From NCBI RefSeq assembly GCF_014839805.1, contig NC_051141.1, forward strand, positions 8,998,777 through 9,062,776: a stretch of 64,000 nt of DNA, read 5' to 3'. Positions 47,914 to 59,045 of the stretch are shown here, piece by piece (within the stretch, counting starts at the first letter, position 1; the number at the start of each line of letters is the position of its first letter). The position numbers and the translations under genes are program-made. Source of the DNA: Manduca sexta (Eukaryota; Arthropoda; Insecta; Lepidoptera; Sphingidae). The notes below the pieces were generated by a model. That model did not search any database, was not told where the DNA came from, and saw only the letters and a program-made list of their open reading frames with translations.

Positions 47914-50693
47914 TAGAAGTTTTTACGAACCTCTCGTTGTGCAAGTCCTATTGACACCTGTCCGGTTTTTTTAATTCTGGAGATAATTCTGACATAAAAC
48001 AAATTCCCTCAAGAAACACAAATGCTCGATAAATACAAACTTTTTTGATAAATGGTTTGTGTTAAAGAACTTTGTTTTAAGAAGTTCATTGACAGTTGTG
48101 TTTTGGCTTGTTAGCGCGTAAAATTTTAACGCGTTTATTGGTAATTGGTAGATTTACATTTAGTCTGTTAAAAGCTTACTAAATTGATAGAAACTTTGAA
48201 TATATTTTATGATTAATAATTATGTTCTTTACCCTATTAGGATATGTAACTATGCTGGATTTAGTAAATAATTTTATATTAACAGAAAATAATACGCAAA
48301 TAATATTCTTCAGTAAAATTAACATCAAAATTATTTGAAAAAGTAAGCAGTTATATTGGAAATATTGATATAAGCAATCTAAAGTGGAGGCGTGGTGGGT
48401 TTATCGCGCTGTTTCCTTCTCACGCACACGCTGTAATTATGGCCGCTGACATTCGATGACGTCACAGTTTGTTACTTCTGTTATTTGACAGTTACCCCTT
48501 CCACCAAAGTTTAAAGTTTTACAACATATTAATTATTGCAAGAATAAAAAAAAGTAATAAAAAAAATTATACATTATGCATAAATGTATTAAAAGTAGTC
48601 AAATGTCCGAAAGCACTTTTAGGTTAAAAAAAATACGAGGAATAAAATCCATAAGAAAAAAAGTATAGACCAAAGTTTAATTAGCCGTTTGCATGTTAGC
48701 AAGCATAAGCACTAAAAATGCTGCAGAAAGCATAATAATATAATAAACAATTAGACCGGTAATTTTTTAAAGAAATTTTTAAACCATAATTTATAATTAA
48801 CTACTTTACGTAAAAGTGAAATGGACAAATATGTGATAAGAACAGAAGTTGAGTTATTTCATATGTTCGAGATCAGAAACGACGCATACAATATGAACAT
48901 TAATCTTAGTGCGGGAGATACATCGGATCCTTAATGGGAATAGAGTGCGTAGTTCCTGTTGTATTTAACCTGTATCCACTACGGTGTTAAAACTGTCTTG
49001 TTTGTGGTTTAAAATGGTGCAATATGTGTGAATGTAGGCAGTCTTCTGTATGAGAAGTGAGCTGCTAGTTTCAATTACTTAGGTTAATGTTTTCGACACT
49101 TATTGCGAATTTACAGTAAAGGATACGGCAAAATGGAAAGAGCTCTTTAAAACATAGTTTTTGAAGTCTTACAAACTGATTCATTGCTTATCGAACGAAC
49201 CCAACAGAAAATATATTAACATGAGTTAAAAAAATAAAACACTGCAAAATTACGCTCTAAAAAGTATGAAAAAAGAAAATATTTTCATCTGAAATTGTTG
49301 TGTAAAAATTCTTCAATATTTATTGCCATAAAATAAACTTCTTACACGTAGTATGTTCTAATGTACTTAATACGTCATATTCTTAGTCGTTTTCAAAGTA
49401 CAACAATGGTTGCATGTTTATGTTAAAGTCATCAAATTAACATACGTATTTCAGTAGTAGGTGAGAGAATAAGAGGAAATCTCTGCTACTCACGCTACAC
49501 AGCGGTGTGTATCTCACAGTTATAGGTGAAAAATCATAATGTCGGCGCTATATAACGCTCACTCGCTCGGCGAGGCGAGAGAGATGATGTCGGCCCTTCA
49601 ACCCTCCCGCCCTTACTATTCCACAACGTCGCACTTTATCGCTTGTTATCAATGGAGTATGGTTGAGATAATTAGCGGCATTAGCTACACGTTTATCTGT
49701 ATCGCTTTTAGAGTTATGATGCGTGGTGTTTAATATTTGAACGTGATGCGTATTGGTATTGTTAAATAGTAATAATTTTGCTATCTGTTTTAATTGTGAT
49801 AAGATGTACAGAATATAAACATGTATTATACTACATTCTGTACTGGGAACCTTAAAAACTACTTATATTGATGTTTAAAAAAATACTTGTGGAAATAGAA
49901 ATGAAAGAAACCATACAACTATAATAATATGTTCAAGAATGTCGGGTGGAAACGTGCAACATAGCCACGGAATGTAAATTTAGAAATTTTAACTTCTCGT
50001 TATTATTCCCGTTGCGAGCCGCGGGAGCTGTTTCTAATAAATAACATTATGTAGGGAATGACACGGCCAAAGCGATCTGCACGCTACACTATGCCGGGGA
50101 TGTATTTATACTGACGCTAATATGAATAGTATGCTGATGAATAACTTTATAAAGTTATCACGCTGTTGACCCATTTATCTTCAGCAAAATGGGCTCGACC
50201 GAGATAGTAGTGCTGTCTAATATTAAGTTTAGACTAGCACGTTCTAGCAGCAAAATATTGCGGTAGAACTTTTAGAAGCGTATATACCAGACATTTGTAT
50301 TACAATAATTCTATACATATTATATGACTATTGGAGTTCATGTTCAGCAGTGGACTTCTGCATAATACATATATTATAATTCTCTTTGAGTGGACTTCAT
50401 ATGGCGGATAATTATAATACGTAGTGACTTTTCTGGCAGCCCAACACAACAGTCCTCCCGTTATTCTTTCTTCTCGATGCACCATTGGCCGAGGAGCTAA
50501 AGTTACTTAATATCGGTTGGCCACATGCTTGTGTGACGAACAGTAGCCTTCTTCTGAACGATCACTAACTACAGATGATGTAGAGCCTCGATGTTTGACA
50601 ATGGCTAAATTTAATTTTACGCGGGTTCCTATATTTCTATTTGATTGACAGATACACACATGTGGCTGATCACAGTTAGTGTACAATATGATA

Positions 50694-50697
<4 letters not shown>
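47914..50697. other. No supported gene; family I repeat at 48395-48545
   Basis: AT-rich sequence. 48395-48545 shares GATGACGTCAC, TTACCCCTTCCACC and TTACAACATATTAAT-type boxes with 52040-52220. At 49500-49620 a GC-richer patch with CTCACTCGCTCGGCGAGGCG could be a repeat or promoter remnant. A 25-codon ATG frame at 50189-50266 has a good start context, but its length gives no confidence. Confidence 0.4.
48395..48545 (+). repeat. Interspersed repeat, family I, copy 1 (with TGACGTCA)
   Basis: It contains GTGGAGGCGTGGTGGGTTTA, TCTCACGCACACGCTGTAAT, TGACGTCA at 48457-48464, then GTTACCCCTTCCACCAAAGT. The same boxes in the same order and orientation lie at 52040-52220. Confidence 0.55.

Positions 50698-50783
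<86 letters not shown>
50698..50783. repeat. (AT)n microsatellite, about 86 bp
   Basis: An uninterrupted AT run is immediately followed by ACAGGGTGTCCCAGAAAGTA, a start shared by many dispersed insect repeats. The minus-strand frame 50507-50926 (Ile-Tyr run) is an artefact. Confidence 0.95.
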
Positions 50784-50786
<3 letters not shown>

Positions 50787-51066
50787 GGTGTCCCAGAAAG
50801 TAGTGTCAAGCGGAGGTCCAGAGATAGAGCACCCATTGGAGTATTCGAATCACCCCCATGCATGTTCCGCGATTTTTCATAGTTTTCGAGTTGTGAATAT
50901 TTTTCTGAATTTTTAAGAATTTTCAATTTGAACGATTAAATGTTTTTTTTAAAATAGAAGATTATTCGAGATTTTTTTATTGCAACAAAATTTTCATTAG
51001 TTGTACTTTTTTGCTAAAAACAATCAGCTTCGTAACTTTAACGATAAAATTATGAAAATGTTGTTG
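50784..51066 (+). repeat. Interspersed repeat starting ACAGGGTGTCCC
   Basis: After ACAGGGTGTCCCAGAAAGTA it has TGTCAAGCGGAGGTCCAGAG and TCCGCGATTTTTCATAGTTT. This start is widespread among insect repeats. The foldback element at 51067 appears to interrupt it, although the continuation beyond 51427 is not certain. No coding frame. Confidence 0.4.
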
Positions 51067-51427
51067 TTAAGGCGATACCTCAAGGTCCATTTTCATACAT
51101 TTTGTTTCACCTTTAATCTGGGTAACTAAACAAGTATTGGCAAGTAAAGAATTTAAATTCACGTCTAGTTAGTGATTAGTTCTCGCAGTTGAAAGAAAAA
51201 CGTAAAAATAATTAATAATCATGGATATTTCTGCCTTTAAAATTTCGTCATATTAAATTTTAAAGGCCGAAATATCCATGATTATTAATTATTTTACGTT
51301 TTCTTCAACTGCGAGAACTCACTAACTAGACGTGAATTTAAATTCTTTACTTGCCAATACTTGTTTAGTTACCCAGATTAAAGGTGAAACAAAATGTATG
51401 AAAATGGACCTTGAGGTATCGCCTTAA
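51067..51427. mobile_element. Foldback element with ~175-bp near-identical arms
   Basis: The left arm 51067-51245 and right arm 51255-51427 are reverse complements over their full length. Only about four small differences separate them (3-nt, 2-nt and 1-nt indels and a substitution), with a 9-nt loop. Both ends are TTAA followed by GGCGATACCTCAAGGTCC. TTAA ends suggest piggyBac-type target choice, but TTAA is itself palindromic, so it may simply be part of the arms. A transcript would form a long hairpin RNA. It contains no coding frame. Confidence 0.9.
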
Positions 51428-51470
51428 GTGAAAAACTTACGTTCTAATAAAAATATTTTGTATAACTATA

Positions 51471-51506
51471 TAATTTATGAATTATTATGAAATAATTCAT
51501 AAATTA
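51471..51506. repeat. Perfect 14-bp-arm palindrome
   Basis: TAATTTATGAATTA at 51471-51484 and TAATTCATAAATTA at 51493-51506 are exact reverse complements with an 8-nt loop. It lies 44 bp beyond the foldback element. Confidence 0.7.
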
Positions 51507-51811
51507 ACTAGTCGGCGATTCCAACTACTTTATAACGTGAGTAAAACCGTGTTGCTTTCGACTGATACGTGTTAATATAAAACAAAGGATTACTGAAATG
51601 TAAAGAGACTCTTGTCTTTAATGCTCTACTAGCTTTCCATATTGTAAATATACCATAATTATGACTCGATTGTTATGATGGGTGAACTTTTACTTATATA
51701 CCTACTGGTTTGTACGGAAGGTGCGCGAGTCCGACTCGCACTTGAGCAGTTTTAATAATTTAAATCGCAATTATTAGTTGGCAATCTAATTTCCATTCCT
51801 TCAGTTCCTAT

Positions 51812-51921
51812 GTGCGCATCCTATTCCCTTACACTCGCACGCGTCCTGCGCCGAGCCATCCGCGCGGGCGCCATATTAACTTCGGTTCTCGCCGTCGCCG
51901 CAGCAATAGGGGACCGGCCTA
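51812..51921. other. CpG-rich patch, promoter or repeat
   Basis: GCACGCGTCCTGCGCCGAGC, CGCGCGGGCGCCATATTAAC and CTCGCCGTCGCCGCAGC are far richer in CG than the surroundings, and include a YY1-like GCCATATT. No open frame or splice site anchors it. A dispersed GC-rich repeat is as likely as a promoter. Confidence 0.3.
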
Positions 51922-52039
51922 TGCTTGATTTTGTACATTATTCTATATGTAATGGTTAATAATACGAAAAAGAAGCACTCCTGCGAAAACTGCATAACAA
52001 TTGGTTAAAAGATGAGCGAGTAATTCATATTTAAAATAT

Positions 52040-52220
52040 TGTAACGTGCAGAAGTGGGCGTGATGTGGGGATATCGCTTCATCTATTTTTTTCGCACGCG
52101 TCGTAATTCCCGATGACGTCACATGTGGATATTTCGTCTCTTTTCTGTTTCTTGTTAATTACCCCTTCCACCGAAATTCAAAGACTTATAACTTGTTGAT
52201 TTTTTACCGGATTTTAATAA
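52040..52220 (+). repeat. Interspersed repeat, family I, copy 2 (with TGACGTCA)
   Basis: It contains GTGGGCGTGATGTGGGGATA, TCGCACGCGTCGTAATTCCC, TGACGTCA at 52114-52121, TTACCCCTTCCACCGAAATT and CAAAGACTTATAACTTGTTG. It matches the copy at 48395-48545 in order and orientation. Confidence 0.55.
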
Positions 52221-52389
52221 TTCCTTCTGTGTTATAATTTATATTATGTAAATATTTGATAACAGTAAAGAACAAAAATGAGTCCGGTACCCTATTGCTT
52301 TGGCTGTCAAAAATATGTATAAACTGATAATAACGCTCACTTTAAACGGAATATAACACCTTTGGGGACCGAACGCTTGTGCCTTAACT

Positions 52390-52612
52390 GTTATTTGGAA
52401 TGTTTTCAAGCCCTCTTTGCGTGCGCGTTGTGTATCGACAGCGACGCCATCGCCGGCACCGCGTGCGCCGCCTAATGAAACATCGTACAGGTAAGGCGTG
52501 CTCTACTGGAACCTGGATATGTCCGATGGATGAGGGCGGCCTAGAACCGGTCCCTGTGGCATTCAATGGGGGAGACCTATGTCCAGCAGTGAACAGTGAT
52601 GATGAAGATGTA
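52390..52612 (+). mobile_element. RTE LINE 3' end, decayed
   Basis: 52528-52605 encodes WMRAA-stop-NRSLWHSMGETYVQQ followed by a stop, then GATGATGAAGATG, the same terminal region as PWMRAAQSRSL...EVYVQQWTIPG at 21.2 kb. The GC-rich stretch before it (52410-52500) is probably more of the same element. In-frame stops show it is dead. Confidence 0.65.
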
Positions 52613-53855
52613 CGTGAAATTTTTTTTTTCATTTACTCGTTTTATGCTCAAGGACACAGGTCTGTCAATATTATTATCATATTTTTGTTTTTCATCGCTT
52701 TCAATTCGAACTTGATTTAAAAAAGTGGGGCATCTATACCATATTAACCTAATACTTTCTGAATTCATGTAGGTCCATTCCTTTTTTGTCATTCAAGGAA
52801 ATTTTAATACATTAACTATAACAATGTTCCGCCTATGAAAAGACTATTATGAAATACTACATTTACCAAACTTCTAAATTCGGTAGCAATGATTTAGGAC
52901 TACAAGGTACAATTATTAAGCGCTAAGCTAAAATGTGATCTTTTACATGAGTATATTAATGCCATATTTGTATTGTGGTGAAATGTCCGGTATTTTGATT
53001 TAATAATCGTGCAAATACCAGGGAAGATGTCAAATTGTTAATGGGAGTGGTGTTGCGAGTAAATATAATGTTTCTTGCCATCTGAAATAAGTCGTTTCTT
53101 CAGTCGAAGTACAGTAGAGTTCAATGTTCAAGCCATTAAAGCATCATTTCAGTTAACTTTGAAGTGATTATTATACTAGTCCTGATAAACAGTTAAAGAA
53201 ATAACTTCTAAATATTATATTCAAGAAAGCATTTCCCCATAACACAGTAGCGTGATGCTGAACATTTGTAGGCTTGTTCGTATTTACAAAAATAACCCAC
53301 TGAAATTAAAAGTGAGGGCAGCTGTAATCAACAGGGTGTGACCTGCGGTTGCCGGCTTTTAATATTCCAACAGTTCATGACTACTTTAACAAGTGTTTAG
53401 ACTACTGACTTCGATTCAGTGGTTTAAGGTTGATTTAATTAGAGATTGTTAAGCTTACAAAGCAGATTGTGAAAAATATGTACGATCAGCAACAAAAGTC
53501 GATGAACAAATACTAATTTACAAAACACCTGAACATTGAAACGGACCATAAATCACTTACCAAAGAAGAGTACAGATTAAGGTTATCATTTCAATATGGA
53601 TACCAAAGTAAAGGATTGGCTGAAAAATATGAAAAAGAAACTGACGTTTACGTTGAATCCTTCCAAGAGAATCTATAATACTGCCATAATAATTTTGAAT
53701 TTACACATTTGTTCCTTAAACCGGCCAGTGCTCTATAAAATAGAATGTTGAAAATGTAACTAACCTATTCCTATTAATCTTATAATATTACTTACTAAAA
53801 TATTATGATGTTTTGTCCATACTTAAAAATCTATGATTCTGGTTATTAACTTCAA

Positions 53856-54058
53856 TATATACTATTATATAAACCTGAAGAGTTTGTTTGTTTGAATGCG
53901 CTAAACTCAGGAACTGCTTAACCGATTTTGAAAATATTTCACTAATAGGAAGCTACATTACAGCGCTATACGCTACTTTCTATCCCGGGTCAATATAAAG
54001 CAATACTTTAGTCCTTGAAATTTTTTTTCACGCAGGCTGAGTAGCGAGCCAAAGCTAG
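53856..54058 (+). mobile_element. Helitron-like repeat, best-preserved ends
   Basis: It starts near ATATACTATTATATAAACCT, with GTTTGAATGCGCTAAACTCA, GGAACTGCTTAACCGATTTT, TACATTACAGCGCTATACGC and TATCCCGGGTCAATAT, and ends CACGCAGGCTGAGTAGCGAG with CCAAAGCTAG. A CTAG terminus preceded by a GC-rich imperfect hairpin is what non-autonomous Helitrons show. Confidence 0.65.
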
Positions 54059-55454
54059 TATGTTATAAAATAACAATTTAATTGATATTCTGGACTGTTG
54101 GAAAAAAAGCTTGTATATAAAACAAAGAATTTGCTAATTTCAGCCACATTTGTATTTATTACAGATCATAAAAAATTGCTAGTAATGTTTAGCGGTGAAT
54201 GGTTTGACGGCGTTCAGCTACTTTTGTAGTTCAATTATGTCAAGTTGTTTTGTATTTAAATTAATCAGTAACTTATGGTAAATGATAATGATTAAGAAAT
54301 ATTGGAAACAAATTATGTTCAAGGACTTCTGTTGCTGACTGTACTTATAAGATATTTACTTATCTCTTAAAATAACATGTTCAAAAACATAAATAATATA
54401 ATTACGTGTCGTTAATGACAGTAATATATATGCACGAATTAACATTACGATACGTTTCATGAGTCAACTTAATCTTGTTTGAAAAGAGAAACTTCATAAA
54501 ATCTTATACTGGCGCCGTGCCAGGGCGTAAAACATGGCTCAGATATTGAGAAGCGTACCTACAAGATATTGCGAAGGACCTAGAGCTGTTTAAAAATTTA
54601 ACAACATGAATAAAGATCAATCTCACAATATCTGAAGTTCGATGTCAGAGTATGCTAAATTCATTGATCTATTTTTAGTTATCATAACTTTAGTTTAGTT
54701 ATGTAAGTTTTGGCTTACCTATGTACCATATAAAGCAACTAAGATGTTATGTATTCACTCACAACGAAGTTATTTTGATGTATGAGCGTACCAGTGGATT
54801 GTGTTCAAGATTTCTCTTTATATTTGTATAAATATTTGTTATTATTAGTCGTAATTATCTTAATTTTGATTATATTCTACTTCAATGCAGGTCTGAGCAA
54901 AACGCTAATTACGCATGTTGCAGTAAGAATTTAGTTTGATTTTAACGGCCAACTGCCTTTTTGGCATCAAACCACTTGAATACCGTTAGTGTTGTCACAC
55001 GTGAGGGTCGTACTCAGGATCCCAGACACTACAACTAACATATTATACTGCCTATTATTATGTTTATCTATGCTAAGTTCTAGTAACATATTTGTATTTA
55101 TTTATTTATTCATAAAGGTACACTAAACAGGTTACTGACAATAATAATCTAAATTACATTACAGTGGATCTTATGGCTAGTCAGAATCCAAATAGAAATG
55201 TATACAACTTATTCAAGTTAAGTGACACATACATGTTATTTCTTAGTTACAAAATAATAGTAATAAATGTAAAATATGTCGGCTAAGGTAAGGCAGACGA
55301 AGTGGAAGTTGTATCTGACTTGGGTGCTGTGGATAATATGTATTTTACTGAGCATCGGAAAGTACCATATTGGTATTACCAAATCACAAAAATTGCTCAA
55401 TAAATTTTAACGATATTTAATAATTTAAGTATTTTTTTTTTATTTCATTTAAAC
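54059..55454. other. No supported gene
   Basis: AT-rich sequence with no recognised exon, RNA gene or repeat family. Confidence 0.4.
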
Positions 55455-55465
55455 CTAACATACAC

Positions 55466-55727
55466 ATACATAGCATCACGCATTTATCCCCGAAGGGGTA
55501 TGCAGGGGCGCAACTAGGGCACCCACATTTCGCCAAGTATGTTCCGTCCCATGATGTGATAGGGGGCGAACCTATCGCCATATCGGGCACAAATTTCAGA
55601 CTCCGGGCTGATACTGAGCAGAAAAAACCCAAATATCACTTTGCTCGACCCGGGATTCGAACCCAGGACCTCAGAGCGCTATTGTACCGGGCATGCAATA
55701 CAACTACGCCACCGAGGCAGTCACAAT
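55466..55727 (-). mobile_element. tRNA-derived SINE, family B, full length with 11-bp TSD
   Basis: It is the closest relative of the copy at 27956-28217: on the minus strand TGCCTCGGTGGCGTAGTTGT, GGGTTCGAATCCCGGGTCGA, TTTTCTGCTCAGTATCAGCC and TGCATACCCCTTCGGGGATA. CTAACATACAC is repeated at 55455-55465 and 55728-55738. The overlapping frames at 55417-55750 are not genes. Confidence 0.92.
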
Positions 55728-57165
55728 CTAACATACACTCCTGGATATAATAAGCACATGTTAATGCCTCACCTATCATACTCTGGTAAGCTCGACATGG
55801 TGCTTATTTAACAAGTGAAACATACTAAACCAGGCGCCTCAATTGATTTGTTATTTATTCCTGCTCTGCTTGATTCCACATTATATTCGTTCTGATAGTA
55901 CGATAAACTTCTGTCGTGGCTCTTTGTTTTATAGATTTTATGTTTCGCTGAACAAAATGCAATTATTTCCAATTTAATTTACTAAATGTTGCAATTTGAT
56001 GCAACTGTTACCAGATATAAACAAAAATATTTGTATATATTGAGTAACACGAATAACTTTTATATGACATACTAAAATATTAAATTGAATAATATAGTAC
56101 TTTAATATGAATTGAATGTATTGTAATGTGAACGCATTAATTTAACCATTTCGTGTTATCGTGCCTTAACTAATGCTGACACCGATAATGATGTTTTTAA
56201 TACAATATTATATTATGATATAGTAAAAAAAAACTATAATATGTGTTACAAATATATTATACTTGTCTACTGGACGAACCTTAGTTATTATAATTAATAG
56301 CTTTGCACCATAAATTGTTATTTACATAGAACAGTAAATATTATATCGTGTTTTAATATTTTTTTGTTGTAATAAGTTTTATGATTATTGACGTATATTC
56401 TATAGACACGAACGTCCATATAAACTATTTGTTCGAAATCTGAACTAAAATGGCAACCAAAACGTCACTGTTATAACGTAATATTATGTATTTACTTGAA
56501 CAACAAATATTTTACTTATTAGACTAATATTTTTTAATCAAATCCAGGTTTACACTTAGACTCGAGTTTTATATCATGAGCGCGACTTCGTACACAATCA
56601 CAAGCTGTTAATATTGACCATACTAAAGTCAGTTTTAATGGATTGCAGTTCAATTTAGTTGAATACAATGAATGTTCGGAACGCCAAATCTAGTACATAC
56701 TACATACATATCGATGATTATGGTCAACGTCATTAAAGAAAGTAAACAATTGTTCGTCGCGCACAGCGAATTGAGATTTTTTGTTGCAATAGAAAAAAAA
56801 ATTATAATTCTCAAGACTGGATTTCATTTAACTAGCTTCAAAGGAGTTATAAAGTTAGTATAAGAGTATTAAGACACAATCCTAGGTTCATACCTATTTA
56901 TTCAAAATTTATACTACATATAGAAAAAATAAATTAACGTCATATTCCTGCAATATGTTTTGTACATTGGCTGATAGAATTTTTTATAATGTTAATATTG
57001 TTTCATTAATTATATAGTGAAAATGGCAATTTTTTTTGGTTCCGTGCATCTCCTCACAATGTGCATATCATTTAAGTTGTTACGAACACATTCCATATAC
57101 AATTTAATAAAAAATATAATATGAATAAGTTTTCAAAAAGAAAATGTTATTTAGTGATATTAGTC
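55728..57165. other. No supported gene
   Basis: AT-rich sequence. I looked here for the next exon of the S28 peptidase (expected motif TAHCANMY or similar on the minus strand) and did not find it. Confidence 0.4.
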
Positions 57166-57240
57166 TTATAATATATCAGCCATGTATTATATACTGTCCC
57201 ACTGTTGGGCACGGGTCTCCTCTATTACTGAAAGGGATTA
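57166..57240 (-). mobile_element. SINE family A, 3' half of a split copy
   Basis: On the minus strand: TAATCCCTTTCAGTAATAGA, GGAGACCCGTGCCCAACAGT, GGGACAGTATATAATACATG and a GGCTGATATATTATAA tail. It stops exactly at GGGATTA, a point that is internal in the intact copies. The 5' half resumes at 57532 after a 291-bp insert holding the S28 exon. GACTAAT lies outside both halves (57159-57165 and 57774-57780), as expected for the target duplication of a single SINE. Confidence 0.8.
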
Positions 57241-57302
57241 CTATATGGCTGTATTTTGACATATTTCAAGTAACAAGTATCCAGTCTAGTGAGACAACTA
57301 AC

Positions 57303-57472
57303 CACGTATGAAGATAGCAGGAGCGTCGTTATTCGTGCTATTAGTGATCCCGAGCGCATGCCAGGGGTCCACCGACCCGTGCACGAACACCACCCTCGAC
57401 ACGGATATATCTAGCGCGCCGTAGTCACTGTTGGTCCACATGACAGACCTTTGGATGAATTCCGCTCCGTAC
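57303..57472 (-). CDS. Internal exon of an S28-family serine carboxypeptidase (PRSS16/PRCP-like)
   Basis: S28 peptidases (lysosomal Pro-X carboxypeptidase, DPP7, thymus-specific serine protease and insect K12H4.7-like proteins) are secretory/lysosomal enzymes that cleave near proline with a Ser-Asp-His triad. This 170-nt exon encodes 56 complete residues, including YGAEFIQRSVMWTNSDYGAL and VVFVHGSVDPWHALGI. The Asp of the GSVDPWH motif corresponds to the catalytic Asp in the family. The acceptor (TTTGTCAG, before 57472) and donor (G|GTTAGT, from 57302) are good. The exon starts on the third base of a codon and ends on the first base of one (a G), fitting the usual Gly before the His-containing TAHC segment. 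Catalytic Ser and His exons are absent from the window. The frame is intact. It lies within a split SINE, so it may be a captured fragment rather than a working exon. Confidence 0.85.
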
Positions 57473-57531
57473 CTGACAAAGTTCAATACTATAATGTCTC
57501 TTATAGTCAATTAAGTATATAAATGGCAGGC

Positions 57532-57773
57532 GTCCACCACGCTGGTAGTGCGAATGGTAGACTTCATACACCTTCGAAATTACTATAGAGTACTTCTCAG
57601 GTGTGCAGGTTTTCTCACGATGTTTATCTTCACCGTTAAGGCAAGCGATTATAAACAAAGAATACACATAATTTTAAAAAAGTCAGAGGTGTGTGCCCTT
57701 GGGTTTTGAACCTGCGGACATTCATCTCGGCAATCCATTCTACAAACAACTAGGCTATCGCCGCTCCTCGTTC
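57532..57773 (-). mobile_element. SINE family A, 5' half of a split copy
   Basis: On the minus strand: head GAGCGGCGATAGCCTAGTTG, B-box region AGGTTCAAAACCC, AACATCGTGAGAAAACCTGC, and AGCGTGGTGGAC, where it stops. In intact copies this point lies 7 bp from where the 3' half begins. A 3'-truncated SINE would be unusual on its own, which supports a single SINE opened by an insert. Confidence 0.85.
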
Positions 57774-57780
57774 ATTAGTC

Positions 57781-58663
57781 GTAGCCTTAAACTTTCAAAG
57801 AAGCGTAATATTTAAATACATAAAACCACCACAATTATTTTTTTTTCCAATCCGTTAATTTCCCCAAACTGCATAGTTGGGGAATAAAGCTTATTTAACT
57901 AACCATATAAATAAGCCTTATTTCCACCTAAATATAATATAAGAGTAACTTAATTGCCCTTGAAAATGAGTCAGCGTTATTCACACAACCACTTTACTTA
58001 CTTCACACTCAGAGTAAACGCAGTTAATTGATGCCCCGCTTACGTCTAGCCCGTCAGAGGATTTCGTTTTGAGTTGAAAAGTTCGCTGCTTTTATAGCTT
58101 CTTGAAGTTTATGGAGACAAATGATGGCAGGCTGAGCTCTTGGAATTCTTTAGGTCGTGCTTGATGCGACTGACAGATAAAATAATATAATGGTTTTAAA
58201 TGAAAGATAAGCTTGATCATTTAGTAATATTGGTTCTTTTAATAAAGTTTATATTTCAACTCCTAACCACTCGACACTGGCAAAATCACAGATAAATGGT
58301 GCCTTTTTTGTTAAAGAAAAAGAAGACCTTTAATATTCGTCTTCAATATCTGCTCCGTTTACTTTAAGAAGCGTTAAAAGTATGTAATATATTGTTATTT
58401 AACCCACGGTAATGTGTAATTTAACATACATTATTTAAAAAAATATATTTATATAAATGTAAAAGTTTCTAAACACGTGACTTTTAATACACCACGTGGT
58501 CCCATAGCGGCTTGGTAGGCTTCACATATAACTTTGAATAATAGGGCTGACTAAAGACATATTATAGTCTAAGATCCCGCTGCAGAATTAGTGCGCTCAT
58601 CGAGTATATGTTAAAAACTACATTCTTACACATATTTATGCTTAGAAGAATATATATCTACTA
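57781..58663. other. No supported gene
   Basis: AT-rich sequence. No further S28 exon was found on the minus strand here. Confidence 0.4.
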
Positions 58664-58980
58664 GGTTGCCTATTAAAACTTGGCCGCAAATATTTTTAAT
58701 TAAATTATTGTTAATTGATTTTTCGGAAAACATTTCATTCATTTGTTTTTCAAATAAAATATCGTCCACTTCATGACAATACACATAAAGACTTTGAAAA
58801 ACCACGGTTGCCGTTGCGCACTTGGCCGCACCTCTTCGCAGCCAGGTGTAAGCAGGTATGACTATGATACATTTACTCGTTCATAATGTATATTTATTAG
58901 CTATACATCAAATTAAAACTGAATTTTTTGTTGATCATGATACACGGTTGCCTAATTAAATCTGGCCGCAAATAAGGGTT
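58664..58980. repeat. Three direct repeats of a ~30-bp motif spaced about 141 bp
   Basis: GGTTGCC followed by 7-9 bases and (C/T)TGGCCGCA occurs at 58664, 58806 and 58946. The first and third copies match best (GGTTGCCTATTAAAACTTGG and GGTTGCCTAATTAAATCTGG). Intervening sequence is only weakly similar. Decayed tandem repeats or repeated ends of an element are both possible. Confidence 0.55.
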
Positions 58981-59045
58981 GCCGACTCTTAAAAATGATA
59001 AATATTGAAGGTAGAATGAAAGAGAGCTAGCGCGTTATATTACCA

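Noticed and set aside
50507..50926. 139-codon minus-strand frame, one of the longest in the window
   Set aside because: Its centre is the (AT)n run and the flanks are repeat sequence; no protein-like character.
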